The position numbers were made by a program, and so were the translations under genes. A stretch of 64,000 nucleotides of DNA from Roseburia sp. (GTDB taxonomy: Bacteria > Bacillota_A > Clostridia > Lachnospirales > Lachnospiraceae), in NCBI GenBank assembly GCA_019411365.1, contig DXQT01000003.1, positions 1 to 64,000 of the forward strand, given 5' to 3'. Numbering within the stretch: the stretch's first letter is position 1; each line of letters opens with the position of its first letter. The notes beneath the pieces are model-generated. The model did no database searches, was not told the origin of the DNA, and saw nothing but the letters and a program-made list of their open reading frames with translations. Shown piece after piece: positions 43,479-53,321 of this stretch.

Positions 43479-44052
43479 ACTGCGGCAACTCAAAAAAAGT
43501 GACTGGATCGCCATTGCACTTGCGGGTGTGCTGATTCTGATCATTGCAATGCCGTTATCGCCGAAGCAGTCAGAGAGTGGGAATACGGCGGGGCAGGAGA
43601 CAGCCGGGGCAGTTTCGGATTCCGGGAGCACACAGGGCAGCCAGAATGCTTATGCGGCTGCGCTGGAAAGGAGATTAAAGCAGGTACTTGGGCAGATGGA
43701 GGGGGTAGGAGAGACAGAGGTGATGATCACACTGTCAGATTCCGGTGAAACGATCGTGGAAAAAGATCAGAAAGAACAGAGAAACCGTATCGAGGAAAGT
43801 GATGCAGGTGGAGGAACCCGTACAACGACGGAGCAGGAGACGGAGGAGACAACGGTGTATGTGGAAAACGGCAGTGAAAAGCAGCCTTATGTGACAAAAG
43901 AAGTGCTTCCCAAAGTAGAGGGCGTTCTGGTGGTGGCAGAGGGCGGGGATGATCCCAGGGTGATTTCTGATATTTCCGATACAGTAATGGCATTATTCCG
44001 GGTGGAAGCACATAAAATAAAAGTAGTGAAGATGAGTAGTTCCAGAGGGTAA
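43471..44052 (+). CDS. spoIIIAG: Stage III sporulation protein AG
   Basis: A 193-residue bitopic protein: membrane helix at about residues 11-30, then the ring-forming domain (LEGVLVVAEGGDDP-like KVEGVLVVAEGGDDPRV). SpoIIIAG makes a large ring in the space between the two sporulation membranes. A Ser/Gly/Gln-rich linker precedes the domain. Confidence 0.92.
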   Translation: MNRLRQLKKSDWIAIALAGVLILIIAMPLSPKQSESGNTAGQETAGAVSDSGSTQGSQNAYAAALERRLKQVLGQMEGVGETEVMITLSDSGETIVEKDQKEQRNRIEESDAGGGTRTTTEQETEETTVYVENGSEKQPYVTKEVLPKVEGVLVVAEGGDDPRVISDISDTVMALFRVEAHKIKVVKMSSSRG

Positions 44053-44067
44053 ATAAGGAGGAATCAC

Positions 44068-44832
44068 ATGAAGAAAATATTTCGAAAAAATCAGCTGGTG
44101 ATCACGGCACTGGCGCTTATGATCGCTGTTGCAGGGTATTTCAGTTACATGAATAACAATATGGATGACGGAAAACTTCAGACAGCGGCGGAGGCGGCAA
44201 ACGCAGAGGTGAGTGCAGGGGAACTGGAAGAGGATTACGACATTTCGGATGAAGATGTTTTGCAGAATGAGATTTTTACGGCGGAGGAACCGGACGGGAC
44301 GGAGACAGCGGCAGTAACGGATGGAAGCGCAGAGACAGCGGCGGGCACGGAGGGAGAACCTGCAGCGGAAGGAACAGGGCAGACAGTGGCAGATGGAACA
44401 GCAGGGGCAGAGGAAGTCGTCAATCCGGGAGAGGCGGTGCTCACCAGTACGACCGTTGCCAATATCGACTATGCTTCGGAAATGAAATTAAACCGTGAAC
44501 AGATCCGCTCAAAAAACAAGGAGACATTGTTGGAGATCGTAAATAATAATGCGATTTCCGATGAGTTAAAACAGGATGCAATCAATAAAATGATCGCAAT
44601 GACGGATATCGCAGAGCGCGAAAATGCGGCAGAAATGCTTTTGGAGGCAAAAGGATTCACAGATGTGGTGGTAAGCATCACCGAGGACAGCTGTGATGTT
44701 GTCTTAAATATGGGAGAAGTGACGGATGCAAAGCGCGCACAGGTGGAGGATATTGTGAAACGCAAAACAAATGTTTCCGCGGAAAATGTGATCATTACGC
44801 CAATTGTAGTAGGCGAGGTGGACACGGAATAA
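44068..44832 (+). CDS. spoIIIAH: Stage III sporulation protein AH
   Basis: A 254-residue bitopic protein: basic N-terminus, one membrane helix (LVITALALMIAVAGYFSYM), a ~100-residue Ala/Glu/Thr-rich linker, and the C-terminal ring-building domain (MLLEAKGFTDVVVSITEDSC; VEDIVKRKTNVSAENVIITP). It binds forespore SpoIIQ across the intermembrane space. The acidic linker is longer than in Bacillus SpoIIIAH and could span a wider gap. Confidence 0.92.
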   Translation: MKKIFRKNQLVITALALMIAVAGYFSYMNNNMDDGKLQTAAEAANAEVSAGELEEDYDISDEDVLQNEIFTAEEPDGTETAAVTDGSAETAAGTEGEPAAEGTGQTVADGTAGAEEVVNPGEAVLTSTTVANIDYASEMKLNREQIRSKNKETLLEIVNNNAISDELKQDAINKMIAMTDIAERENAAEMLLEAKGFTDVVVSITEDSCDVVLNMGEVTDAKRAQVEDIVKRKTNVSAENVIITPIVVGEVDTE

Positions 44833-44926
44833 TATCAGATTTTCCTTGATTTTCTTCGGCTATCGTTATATCCTTATAAGGCGGCAGTCTGCAAAGCAGG
44901 CTGTGCGGTGTTACAATGAGACATGA

Positions 44927-44990
44927 CAGCGGTCTCTTGGGACTTTATTTACACATTACAGGTTCTTTTTGAGAACCGCTGTGCTTTTTA
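44927..44990 (+). terminator. Terminator-like hairpin in the prfC leader
   Basis: CAGCGGTCTC pairs with GAGAACCGCTG, followed by TGCTTTTTAT. An alternative small hairpin GGTTC/GAACC (44961-44977) uses part of the same arm, so the two structures exclude each other. Confidence 0.6.
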
Positions 44991-45007
44991 TATTTGGAGG
45001 ATATATT

Positions 45008-46597
45008 TTGGCTGATTTAAGAAAAGAAATAGAAAAAAGACGTACCTTTGCGATCATTTCCCACCCGGATGCAGGTAAGACGACATTGACAGAGAAGTTC
45101 CTGCTTTACGGAGGTGCGATCAATCTTGCCGGATCTGTAAAGGGAAAGGCAACTGCCCGCCATGCGGTTTCCGACTGGATGGAGATTGAGAAGGAGAGAG
45201 GTATTTCCGTCACTTCCTCTGTATTGCAGTTTAATTATGGCGGTTACTGTATCAATATTCTGGATACGCCGGGACATCAGGATTTCTCGGAGGATACCTA
45301 CCGTACTTTGATGGCAGCAGATTCCGCCGTCATGGTCATTGACGGATCAAAGGGTGTTGAGGCGCAGACAAGAAAACTGTTTAAGGTCTGTGTGATGCGC
45401 CATATCCCTATTTTTACGTTTATCAACAAAATGGACCGCGATGCGAACGACACGTTTGATCTGTTGGATGAGATCGAAAAAGAGCTTGGAATCGCAACCT
45501 GCCCGATCAACTGGCCGATCGGTTCCGGAAAAGGATTTAAAGGTGTTTATGACCGCAATACAAAAGAGGTTATGACGTTCTCTGATACGTTAAAAGGAAC
45601 AAAAGAGGGAACGGAGAGACACATTCACATTGATGATCCGGCGCTTGTAGATGAAATCGGTGAGGCAGCAAAAGAAAAGCTGTTAGAGGAAATCGAGCTG
45701 CTTGACGGAGCAAGTGCAGAGTTTGATATGGATCTGGTGTCAAAAGGTGAGTTGTCCCCTGTATTTTTTGGTTCCGCGTTAACAAACTTTGGTGTGGAGA
45801 CATTTTTACAGCACTTTTTGAAAATGACGTACTCTCCGCTTCCGAGAAAAGCAGATATCGGGGAGATCGATCCGTTTCAGGAAGATTTCTCTGCGTTTGT
45901 GTTCAAGATTCAGGCGAATATGAACAAAGCGCACCGTGACCGTATCGCGTTTATGCGTATCTGTTCCGGAAAATTTGAGGCGGGCATGGAAGTTACCCAC
46001 GTACAGGGTGGCAATAAAAAGATCAAGCTTTCCCAGCCACAGCAGATGATGGCGCAGGAGCGCCACATCGTGGATGAGGCTTATGCCGGAGATATCATTG
46101 GTGTGTTTGATCCGGGTATTTTCTCCATCGGTGATACCCTGACAACAGCAAAACCTTTCAAGTTTGAGGGAATCCCAACCTTTGCACCGGAACATTTTGC
46201 GCGAGTGCGTCAGGTGGATACCATGAAGCGTAAGCAGTTCATGAAGGGAATGCAGCAGATCGCACAGGAAGGTGCAATCCAGATTTTCCAGGAATATAAC
46301 ATGGGTATGGAGGAAGTCATCGTCGGCGTTGTCGGTGTGCTTCAGTTTGACGTTTTAAAATATCGTCTGGAGAATGAATATAACGTTGAGATCCGTATGG
46401 ACAACCTTCCGTATGAGCATATCCGTTGGATTGAAAATGAGGATATCAATATGGATAAGATCGTTGGAACTTCCGATATGAAGAAGATCCAGGATCTCAA
46501 AGGACGTCCATTATTACTGTTTGTCAATTCATGGAGTGTCGGCATGGTACTTGACCGAAATGAAGGACTTGTATTGTCAGAGTTCGGACGCGAATAA
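45008..46597 (+). CDS. prfC: Peptide chain release factor 3
   Basis: Translational GTPase of 529 residues from TTG 45008, the same length as Escherichia coli RF3. It removes RF1/RF2 from the ribosome after peptide release. G motifs: SHPDAGKTTLTEK, DTPGHQDFSEDTYRTL, FINKMDRD. The TTG lies 7 nt after TTGGAGG and gives the normal N-terminus (ADLRKEIEKRRTFAII); an ATG at 44969 adds 13 odd residues and lies in the leader hairpin. The gene follows the spoIIIA operon but is separated by a hairpin. Confidence 0.94.
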   Translation: MADLRKEIEKRRTFAIISHPDAGKTTLTEKFLLYGGAINLAGSVKGKATARHAVSDWMEIEKERGISVTSSVLQFNYGGYCINILDTPGHQDFSEDTYRTLMAADSAVMVIDGSKGVEAQTRKLFKVCVMRHIPIFTFINKMDRDANDTFDLLDEIEKELGIATCPINWPIGSGKGFKGVYDRNTKEVMTFSDTLKGTKEGTERHIHIDDPALVDEIGEAAKEKLLEEIELLDGASAEFDMDLVSKGELSPVFFGSALTNFGVETFLQHFLKMTYSPLPRKADIGEIDPFQEDFSAFVFKIQANMNKAHRDRIAFMRICSGKFEAGMEVTHVQGGNKKIKLSQPQQMMAQERHIVDEAYAGDIIGVFDPGIFSIGDTLTTAKPFKFEGIPTFAPEHFARVRQVDTMKRKQFMKGMQQIAQEGAIQIFQEYNMGMEEVIVGVVGVLQFDVLKYRLENEYNVEIRMDNLPYEHIRWIENEDINMDKIVGTSDMKKIQDLKGRPLLLFVNSWSVGMVLDRNEGLVLSEFGRE

Positions 46598-46610
46598 ATT
46601 CACTGTTATC

Positions 46611-46850
46611 AGATAGCTACGAAACTCTTCATAATCTTCTTTAAATTGTTCAAAATTAACAAAAACATTCAAGACACGCTCTCGCTACGTGTCGCTCGCA
46701 GCGGTACTAAGAAGCCAGGCACAACTTACCGTTGTACCAGCCTTCTAAGTACCAATCGAACTTGTTCGATTTTGGCTCACCCAGTGTCTTTCATGTCTTT
46801 TGTCAATTTTTCACAATTCAATTTAGGTTTTTATAAGTTTCGAATTGTCT
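46611..46850. repeat. Terminal-inverted-repeat element (family member C, inverted relative to B)
   Basis: A 240-bp element in the 281-nt gap between prfC and the thioredoxin gene. Reverse-complemented, it aligns with element B: AGACAATTCGAAACTTAT at the tip, AAATTGACAAAAGACATGAA in the arm, TTAGAAGGCTGGTACAAC in the body, and GTGTCTTGAATGTTTTTG near the far arm. It has hairpins AATCGAACTTGTTCGATT and GACACGTAGCGAGAGCGTGTC. The flanks continue the symmetry (GTTATC/GATAAC). It encodes no credible protein. Confidence 0.85.
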
Positions 46851-46878
46851 GATAACTATTAAAAACAAGGAGAGAAAG

Positions 46879-47199
46879 ATGGCAGTTGTAACGATTACAA
46901 AGGATAATTTTGAGGCAGAAGTATTGGGATGTAAGATCCCGGTTGTGCTTGACTTCTGGGCAGAATGGTGTGAACCATGCAAAATGCAGTCTGCGGTTAT
47001 CGCAGAGCTTGCCGCAGAACTGGATGGAAAAGTAAAATTCGGTAAGGTGAACGTGGACGAAGAGGCTTCCCTGGCACTGAATTATCAGATCATGAGTATC
47101 CCGACATTGGTTGTGATGCATTATGGTCTGTTTCAGGGAAAAGCAATCGGCGTGCAGGGCAAAGATGCGATCCGTGAAATGCTTCAGGGTGTTTTGTAA
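46879..47199 (+). CDS. Thioredoxin-like protein (WCEPC active site)
   Basis: A 106-residue thioredoxin fold protein with DFWAEWCEPCKMQ; the redox cysteines are 31 and 34, with Glu where Gly is usual. The cis-proline motif SIPTLVV is present. The family reduces disulfides in the cytoplasm. The changed CXXC spacer would be expected to alter redox potential (inference). A GGAGAGAAAG site precedes the ATG. No thioredoxin reductase is adjacent. Confidence 0.9.
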   Translation: MAVVTITKDNFEAEVLGCKIPVVLDFWAEWCEPCKMQSAVIAELAAELDGKVKFGKVNVDEEASLALNYQIMSIPTLVVMHYGLFQGKAIGVQGKDAIREMLQGVL

Positions 47200-47402
47200 A
47201 ACACCTTGACAAATTTCTATCTATCAGTTACAGTCAATCTTGCAGATAGCAGAATCTTTTTTTATCAAATAAAATGTTACAAGAGTAATTATTTCAGCCA
47301 GATCGGCATGAAATCCCGGCAAAAAATAGAAAGTGATGGTTTAAATAGGGGGAAAACTGTCTTAAAAGGATGAACAGGGACAGAATTGTTTCATGTTCGT
47401 AG

Positions 47403-47431
47403 TTGACATTTAGGGTAAAGTATAATACTAT
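47403..47431 (+). promoter_or_regulatory. recA promoter
   Basis: TTGACA, 17 bp, TACTAT; an alternative -10 (TATAAT) lies 12 bp from the -35 and is less likely. Confidence 0.6.
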
Positions 47432-47444
47432 AAGAACAAGAAAA

Positions 47445-47458
47445 CGAACATAAGTTCG
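47445..47458 (+). promoter_or_regulatory. LexA (SOS) box
   Basis: CGAACATAAGTTCG, a perfect palindrome of the Gram-positive GAAC-N4-GTTC type, 16 nt before the recA ATG and just after the promoter. It predicts LexA repression of recA-recX. Confidence 0.85.
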
Positions 47459-47474
47459 TATTGGAGGAAAGAAA

Positions 47475-48527
47475 ATGGCAAGAGAAGATAAATTGAAAGC
47501 GTTAGATGCTGCAATTTCACAGATTGAGAAACAGTATGGTAAGGGATCTATTATGAAGCTGGGTGATAATTCAGCACATATGAATGTTGAGACAATTCCA
47601 ACTGGATCTTTGAGTCTTGATATTGCACTTGGTCTTGGAGGACTTCCAAAGGGAAGAATTATTGAGATCTATGGTCCGGAATCCAGTGGTAAGACAACGG
47701 TTGCCCTGCATGCGGTTGCCGAGGTACAGAAAAGGGGCGGAATCGCAGGATTTATTGATGCGGAGCATGCACTTGATCCGGCTTATGCCAAGAATATCGG
47801 TGTAAATATTGATGAGTTGTATATTTCACAGCCGGACTGTGGAGAGCAGGCGCTTGAGATCACAGAGACGATGGTTCGCTCCGGGGCAGTGGATATCGTG
47901 ATCGTTGACTCTGTTGCAGCACTTGTTCCGAAAGCAGAGATTGATGGAGACATGGGAGATTCCCATGTGGGACTTCAGGCAAGACTTATGAGCCAGGCTC
48001 TCCGTAAATTAACTGCAGTCATCAGCAAGTCGAACTGTATTGTTATTTTTATTAACCAGCTGCGTGAAAAAGTTGGTGTGATGTTCGGTAATCCAGAAAC
48101 AACAACCGGCGGACGTGCATTGAAATTCTACTCATCTGTGCGTATGGATGTCCGTAGAATTGAATCTCTGAAACAGGCAGGAGAGGTTGTCGGTAACCGT
48201 ACCCGTGTGAAGATCGTAAAGAATAAAGTGGCACCTCCATTCAAAGAGGCTGAGTTTGACATTATGTTTGGTAAGGGAATTTCCAAAGAGGGAGATATTT
48301 TAGACCTTGCTGCAGACTGTGGCATTATTGTGAAGTCCGGTGCATGGTATGCCTATAACGGAGATAAGATTGGTCAGGGACGTGAGAATGCGAAAACTTA
48401 TCTGAGAGAGAATCCACTCGTATGTGAAGAGGTTGAGGCAAAAGTCAGAGAAAAATTCCAGTTAGATGGTACTGCAGAAGAGACGGATGCTGAGGGAGAG
48501 CCAGAAGTATTAGAGGATGAGGAATAA
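47475..48527 (+). CDS. recA: Recombinase RecA
   Basis: DNA strand-exchange ATPase and LexA co-protease of 350 residues. Walker [10 protein letters not shown], Walker B region [12 protein letters not shown], the family box [13 protein letters not shown], and an acidic C-terminal tail ([16 protein letters not shown]). A TTGGAGG site precedes the ATG. It is controlled by the upstream LexA box and followed after 2 nt by recX. Confidence 0.97.
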   Translation: MAREDKLKALDAAISQIEKQYGKGSIMKLGDNSAHMNVETIPTGSLSLDIALGLGGLPKGRIIEIYGPESSGKTTVALHAVAEVQKRGGIAGFIDAEHALDPAYAKNIGVNIDELYISQPDCGEQALEITETMVRSGAVDIVIVDSVAALVPKAEIDGDMGDSHVGLQARLMSQALRKLTAVISKSNCIVIFINQLREKVGVMFGNPETTTGGRALKFYSSVRMDVRRIESLKQAGEVVGNRTRVKIVKNKVAPPFKEAEFDIMFGKGISKEGDILDLAADCGIIVKSGAWYAYNGDKIGQGRENAKTYLRENPLVCEEVEAKVREKFQLDGTAEETDAEGEPEVLEDEE

Positions 48528-48529
48528 AA

Positions 48530-49141
48530 ATGAGTCTTCAGGTCATGTCGGTCGTACCTCTTGAGAAGGGAAAAGCAAGAATCCGGTTTGATGATGGGAC
48601 AGAAGTTGTTCTTTATAAAGGAGAGATTCGAAAGCTTGGGATAGAGGAGGGCTGTGTTGTCACAGAGGCTGTCTATGATAAGATTCTGAATGAAATCCTT
48701 GGAAAGCGTGCAATCAAGAGGGCAATGCATCTGTTGGAAAAGCAGGACCGGACAGAGCGTCAGCTTTATGACAAACTGAAACAGAATGGATATCCGGAAA
48801 GTTGTATTGAATCCGCAATTGCCTATGTAAAAAGTTATCATTATATCGACGATTTTCGTTATGCTTCTACCTACATCCGTTATCATCAGGAGAAGAAAAG
48901 TAGACAAAAACTTAAGATGGAACTGATGGCAAAAGGGATTGGAAGAAATCTGGTTGATGCAGCATTAGAAGAAGAGTATGTTTCGGATGATCAGAAGAAG
49001 ATTGCAGAGTTACTGCAGAAGCGGCATTATTCTTTTGAGGATGCAGATGTCAGTGAACAGCGGAAGAATTATCAGTTTTTACTCCGCAGGGGATTCAAAA
49101 GCAGTGATATCCTTCATGTCATGAAGCAGGAACGGCAGTAG
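48530..49141 (+). CDS. recX: Regulatory protein RecX
   Basis: A 203-residue helical protein that modulates RecA filaments. Typical triple-helix repeats: AIKRAMHLLEKQDRTERQLY, KLKQNGYPESCIESAIAYVK and YIDDFRYASTYIRYHQEKKS. It has an N-terminal extension of ~60 residues (beta-rich) found in many clostridial RecX proteins. It is co-transcribed with recA, which keeps the two products in proportion under SOS control. Confidence 0.93.
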   Translation: MSLQVMSVVPLEKGKARIRFDDGTEVVLYKGEIRKLGIEEGCVVTEAVYDKILNEILGKRAIKRAMHLLEKQDRTERQLYDKLKQNGYPESCIESAIAYVKSYHYIDDFRYASTYIRYHQEKKSRQKLKMELMAKGIGRNLVDAALEEEYVSDDQKKIAELLQKRHYSFEDADVSEQRKNYQFLLRRGFKSSDILHVMKQERQ

Positions 49142-49254
49142 GAGCAGGCCGGAGAGAAAAATTTTGTTTCAGAGAAAATCTGACAAATTTGTACAATATG
49201 TTGTATTCTTATTTTTGAGTCATTCAATATTATGCATATTGAACAGTAATTGAC

Positions 49255-49283
49255 TTGACATAAGTATGAAAATAGAATAAAAT
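49255..49283 (+). promoter_or_regulatory. Promoter of rny
   Basis: TTGACA, 17 bp, TAAAAT: near-consensus, 82 nt before the GTG start. Confidence 0.8.
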
Positions 49284-49365
49284 TAACCTGTTGTTAATTA
49301 TGACAGAAAATTAATCTAATTATATGTTATATGTACAATGAAAATTTCATAAAGGAGGTGCTCCT

Positions 49366-50913
49366 GTGCTGCAGATAGTGATCGCTGTTGTTATAACACT
49401 TATCGTTACTGCGGTTCTGACATACTTTATCACAACTGCTTACCACAAGAACGTAGCAAATGCTAAGATTGGTAATGCGGAAGATAGAGCACGTGAGATT
49501 ATCGATGAAGCGGTAAAGACAGCAGAAACCAAAAAACGTGAAGCAATGCTCGAAGCAAAGGAAGAGTCCATCAGAGTCAAAAATGATCTGGACAAAGAAG
49601 TAAAAGAGCGCAGAGCAGAGATTCAGCGTAGTGAACGCAGAGTCGTACAGAAGGAAGAAAACTTAGACAAGAAGTTAGAATCCATCGAGAGACGCGAAGC
49701 CGGTTTTGCTGCAAAAGAAGAAGAAATCAACAAGCAGAAAGCTCAGATTGCAAAGCTCAATGAAGAGCGTTTACAGGAACTGGAAAGAATCTCTGGATTA
49801 ACCTCCGAACAAGCAAAGGAATATCTCTTAAAAACCGTTGAAGAAGATGTTAAACTTGATACCGCAAAATTAATCAAAGAAATGGAAAACAAGGCAAAGG
49901 AAGAAGCTGATAAGAAGGCCAAAGATTATGTGGTAACTGCCATTCAGAAATGTGCAGCAGACCATGTGGCAGAGACAACAATTTCTGTTGTACAGCTTCC
50001 GAATGACGAGATGAAAGGTAGAATCATCGGACGAGAGGGACGTAATATTCGTACGTTAGAGACGATGACAGGTGTGGATTTAATTATTGATGATACACCG
50101 GAAGCAGTTATTTTGTCTGGATTTGATCCAATCAGAAGAGAAGTTGCCCGCATTGCTTTGGAAAAATTGATTGTAGATGGACGTATTCATCCGGCTAGAA
50201 TCGAAGAAATGGTAGAAAAGGCACAAAAAGAAGTTGAAACAATGATCCGTGAGGAAGGTGAAGCAGCAACATTAGAAGTTGGTGTTCACGGAATTCATCC
50301 GGAACTCGTTCGATTACTCGGCAGAATGAAGTTCAGGACAAGTTACGGACAGAATGCATTAAAGCATTCTATTGAAGTAGCACAGCTTTCCGGATTATTG
50401 GCAGCGGAAATTGGTGTAGATGTAAGAACTGCAAAACGTGCAGGTCTTTTACATGATATTGGTAAATCTGTGGATCATGATATGGAAGGATCTCATATTC
50501 AGATTGGTGTTGATTTATGTAGAAAATACAAAGAATCTCCAATTATTATCAATGCAGTTGAGGCTCATCATGGTGATGTAGAACCTGAGTCTTTGATTGC
50601 TTGTATTGTGCAGGCTGCTGATACAATCAGTGCGGCCAGACCTGGCGCAAGAAGAGAGACACTTGATACTTATACCAACAGATTAAAACAATTAGAAGAT
50701 ATTTCAAACGGATTTAAGGGAGTAGAAAAATCATTTGCTATTCAGGCAGGTAGAGAGATTCGAATTATGGTAGTTCCAGAACAGATCAGCGATGCTGACA
50801 TGGTATTATTGGCACGCAATATTGCAAAACAGATTGAGTCTGAATTGGAATACCCTGGACAGATTAAAGTAAATGTGATTCGCGAGTCACGTGTAACGGA
50901 TTTTGCGAAATAG
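49366..50913 (+). CDS. rny: Ribonuclease Y
   Basis: Membrane-anchored endoribonuclease of 515 residues that starts decay of many mRNAs. An N-terminal helix ([19 protein letters not shown]) is followed by a long coiled coil (about 30-190), a KH domain ([17 protein letters not shown]) and an HD domain ([14 protein letters not shown]). The start is GTG at 49366, 5-8 nt after AAAGGAGGTG. A terminator follows at 50933. Confidence 0.96.
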   Translation: MLQIVIAVVITLIVTAVLTYFITTAYHKNVANAKIGNAEDRAREIIDEAVKTAETKKREAMLEAKEESIRVKNDLDKEVKERRAEIQRSERRVVQKEENLDKKLESIERREAGFAAKEEEINKQKAQIAKLNEERLQELERISGLTSEQAKEYLLKTVEEDVKLDTAKLIKEMENKAKEEADKKAKDYVVTAIQKCAADHVAETTISVVQLPNDEMKGRIIGREGRNIRTLETMTGVDLIIDDTPEAVILSGFDPIRREVARIALEKLIVDGRIHPARIEEMVEKAQKEVETMIREEGEAATLEVGVHGIHPELVRLLGRMKFRTSYGQNALKHSIEVAQLSGLLAAEIGVDVRTAKRAGLLHDIGKSVDHDMEGSHIQIGVDLCRKYKESPIIINAVEAHHGDVEPESLIACIVQAADTISAARPGARRETLDTYTNRLKQLEDISNGFKGVEKSFAIQAGREIRIMVVPEQISDADMVLLARNIAKQIESELEYPGQIKVNVIRESRVTDFAK

Positions 50914-50932
50914 CTTGACAAAGAGAGCATAA

Positions 50933-50978
50933 AAGAAGATTTGAAGAGGATGGATCCTGTTTCGAATCTTCTTTTTTA
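50933..50978 (+). terminator. Intrinsic terminator after rny
   Basis: AAGAAGATTTGAA pairs with TTCGAATCTTCTT, then TTTT. Confidence 0.85.
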
Positions 50979-51042
50979 TATGAAAAAGCGTTCGATTGTT
51001 ATAGAATAATCCTAGAACCAGAAGAGGCAGGAGGAAAGAAAG

Positions 51043-51600
51043 ATGAGTGAACATGCAAAAAGAATTAAACGGGAATTGGTGATGAAAGGCACTATTCTTG
51101 ATGTGTACAAAGATACAATGGAACTTCCAAATGGCAAAACAGAAGAATGGGATTTTGTCTCACATAGAAAGGGAGCTGCGGCAGTTGTTGCAGTGCGTGA
51201 GGATGGAAAACTGCTAATGGTGAGACAGTACCGGAATGCTTTAGAGCGTATGACGTTAGAGATTCCTGCCGGAGCGAGAGACAGTGTGACAGAAGATACC
51301 AAAGTGTGTGCTGCAAGGGAACTCGAAGAGGAGACCGGATACCGGAGTGAGAATCTGTCATTTTTGCTTTCACTTCGAACGACGGTTGCATTTTGTGATG
51401 AATTTATCGATGTGTACCTTGCAAGAGATTTAGTGAAGAGTACACAGCATCTGGACGAGGGAGAAGCGATAGACGTGGAAGCACATGATGTAGACGAATT
51501 GTGTGAAATGATCTATGCAGGTAAAATACAGGATTCCAAGACGGTTTCTGCAATCCTCGCCTATAAGAATTTGCTGAATAAGGATTCCGGAAAAGCATAG
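51043..51600 (+). CDS. nudF: Nudix hydrolase, ADP-ribose pyrophosphatase type
   Basis: A 185-residue enzyme that splits ADP-ribose to AMP and ribose-5-phosphate. The Nudix box is complete: GARDSVTEDTKVCAARELEE then ETGYRSE. The N-terminal part (GTILDVYKDTMELPNGK) matches the ADPRase subfamily. The AGGAGG site stands before the ATG. Its place ahead of spoIIM and xerD matches gene order in Bacillus, which supports the assignment. Confidence 0.92.
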   Translation: MSEHAKRIKRELVMKGTILDVYKDTMELPNGKTEEWDFVSHRKGAAAVVAVREDGKLLMVRQYRNALERMTLEIPAGARDSVTEDTKVCAARELEEETGYRSENLSFLLSLRTTVAFCDEFIDVYLARDLVKSTQHLDEGEAIDVEAHDVDELCEMIYAGKIQDSKTVSAILAYKNLLNKDSGKA

Positions 51601-51633
51601 ATTATTAGTAAGATTGATTTTTGGTAGAAAATT

Positions 51634-52125
51634 GTGATTCAAAAAAATAAGATCATCTATGCATTATGTTTCCTTGCCGGAATATTGCTTGTCAATCTTA
51701 TGGGAAGCGGTTTGTTGAACACCTATGGTGTGACTTCCTTCTGGGATCAGTCAGCTGTCACTTTCTGGAGCATGTCCTATGACCAGTATTTCTGGTATAT
51801 TTTTTTCATGCGGATGAAAGGACTGATTGTGATCCTGCTGCTTGGCACAGTATTTGGCAGGAGGATCGTGACAAGGGTTTTTCTGGCACTGTTTCTGTTC
51901 CTGACAGGAATATTTATCACAATGTCAGTGATAGAACGGGGACTGTCTGGAATCGCAGCAGTTTTACTGGCAATGCTTCCGCAGTGGATTTTCTATTTAC
52001 TGGCGTTCACCGTGTATGAGAGAGGAAGAGAAAGAAAAGTAATATTTGTCTGTGCTTTGCTCGTTGTGCTGGGGTGTCTTGCAGAGGGGTATATTTCACC
52101 GTTTTTCCTGAAAAAAGTACTATGA
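51634..52125 (+). CDS. spoIIM: Stage II sporulation protein M-like membrane protein
   Basis: A 163-residue protein with about five membrane helices (IIYALCFLAGILLVNLM; MKGLIVILLLGTVFG; VIFVCALLVVLGCLAEGYI). Length, topology and position between nudF and xerD point to SpoIIM, part of the engulfment machine with SpoIID and SpoIIP; sequence signatures are weak. The start is GTG at 51634 with only a poor site (TTTGGTAG). Confidence 0.75.
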   Translation: MIQKNKIIYALCFLAGILLVNLMGSGLLNTYGVTSFWDQSAVTFWSMSYDQYFWYIFFMRMKGLIVILLLGTVFGRRIVTRVFLALFLFLTGIFITMSVIERGLSGIAAVLLAMLPQWIFYLLAFTVYERGRERKVIFVCALLVVLGCLAEGYISPFFLKKVL

Positions 52126-52378
52126 CAGCGAAAATGGGGCAGATTATGTAATATGTATGTAAAAAAATTGTAATGAATAATTACAACATATGGTAAGACA
52201 GAAATTACAAAAAACGACATGTTGTATATGGACAAAAAGAAACAAAAAAACAGGCAAAAATACTGATTGCATTTTGATTTCTGAATCATTATAATAGGAA
52301 ATATACCTCGAAAATGAGGTATTTTTTCGGCTTGAAAGAGTTTACATTGAGAGAAAAGAATCGGGGCAGGTAATGAGC

Positions 52379-53233
52379 ATGAATCAGGATATACATAATT
52401 TTATCCAATATCTTCATCAGGAAAAACAAACTTCAGAGAATACAGAAGTATCTTATGAGCGAGACTTAAAGAAGATGATTTTGTATTTAACAGCACATGG
52501 AGTGGATAGAATTGACGCTGTTACCCCAGAAGTTCTGAATTCTTATGTGATAGAGTTAGAACAGTCAGGATTAAAGCCTGCAACAGTATCCAGAAGTGTT
52601 GCGTCCATGAAAGCATTCTTTCACTATGAAGAGTTAGAACAAAGGACAAGCGCAGATCCAGCTTTTGAACTGAAAGCTCCAAAGGTGGAGAAGAAAGCCC
52701 CAACTATTCTGACAACAGAGCAAACAAACCGCCTGTTAGCCCAGCCGAAGGATAATTCGGCGAAAGGTCTGCGTGATAAAGCAATGCTTGAATTGTTGTA
52801 TGCAACAGGAATCCGTGTTTCTGAATTGATCTCTTTGAAATTAACAGATGTGAATTTTGATACCGGGTATATTACATGTGTAGATTCACACAAGGAGCGT
52901 ATGATTCCAATGACTCCGGTGGCAAAGGACGCACTTGTCAGATATATCAAGGATGGACGTCCACAGTTGGTGAAGGATGAGAATTCCATCTGGTTGTTTA
53001 CCAATTGTTCCGGGGATGCGATGAGCCGTCAGGGATTCTGGAAGCTGATCAAGTCCTATGGAAAGCGGGCAGGAATAGAGTCCGAGATCACTCCGCATAT
53101 GCTGCGACATTCTTTTGCTGCACATCTTGTGTGCAGCGGGGCAGACTTAAAGAGCGTGCAGGAGATATTAGGACATTCCGATATTTCAACAACACAGATG
53201 TATGCACATATGAATCAGACTGCAAATGTATAA
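52379..53233 (+). CDS. xerD: Tyrosine recombinase XerD
   Basis: Site-specific recombinase of 284 residues that resolves chromosome dimers at dif. The N-terminal SAM-like domain (IHNFIQYLHQEKQTSENTEV) is followed by the catalytic domain with Arg in ATGIRVSELISL, Lys, HMLRHSFAAHL (HxxR), GHSDISTTQMYAH (His and Tyr nucleophile). ATG 52379 stands 8 nt after GGGGCAGG; the ATG at 52373 is too near. The order after nudF-spoIIM supports XerD over a phage integrase. Confidence 0.92.
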   Translation: MNQDIHNFIQYLHQEKQTSENTEVSYERDLKKMILYLTAHGVDRIDAVTPEVLNSYVIELEQSGLKPATVSRSVASMKAFFHYEELEQRTSADPAFELKAPKVEKKAPTILTTEQTNRLLAQPKDNSAKGLRDKAMLELLYATGIRVSELISLKLTDVNFDTGYITCVDSHKERMIPMTPVAKDALVRYIKDGRPQLVKDENSIWLFTNCSGDAMSRQGFWKLIKSYGKRAGIESEITPHMLRHSFAAHLVCSGADLKSVQEILGHSDISTTQMYAHMNQTANV

Positions 53234-53321
53234 ATAGGTACCGTGTAGTCTGCAGATATACACATAACATAATAATAAATAGAGTGTTCAGGATAAAATC
53301 CTATTGGGATTTATTTGCATA

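Noticed and set aside
53280..53320. Weak hairpin between xerD and larC (AAATCC/GGGATTT)
   Set aside because: The stem is short and the T-run poor; it may end transcription, but I cannot support it as a terminator.
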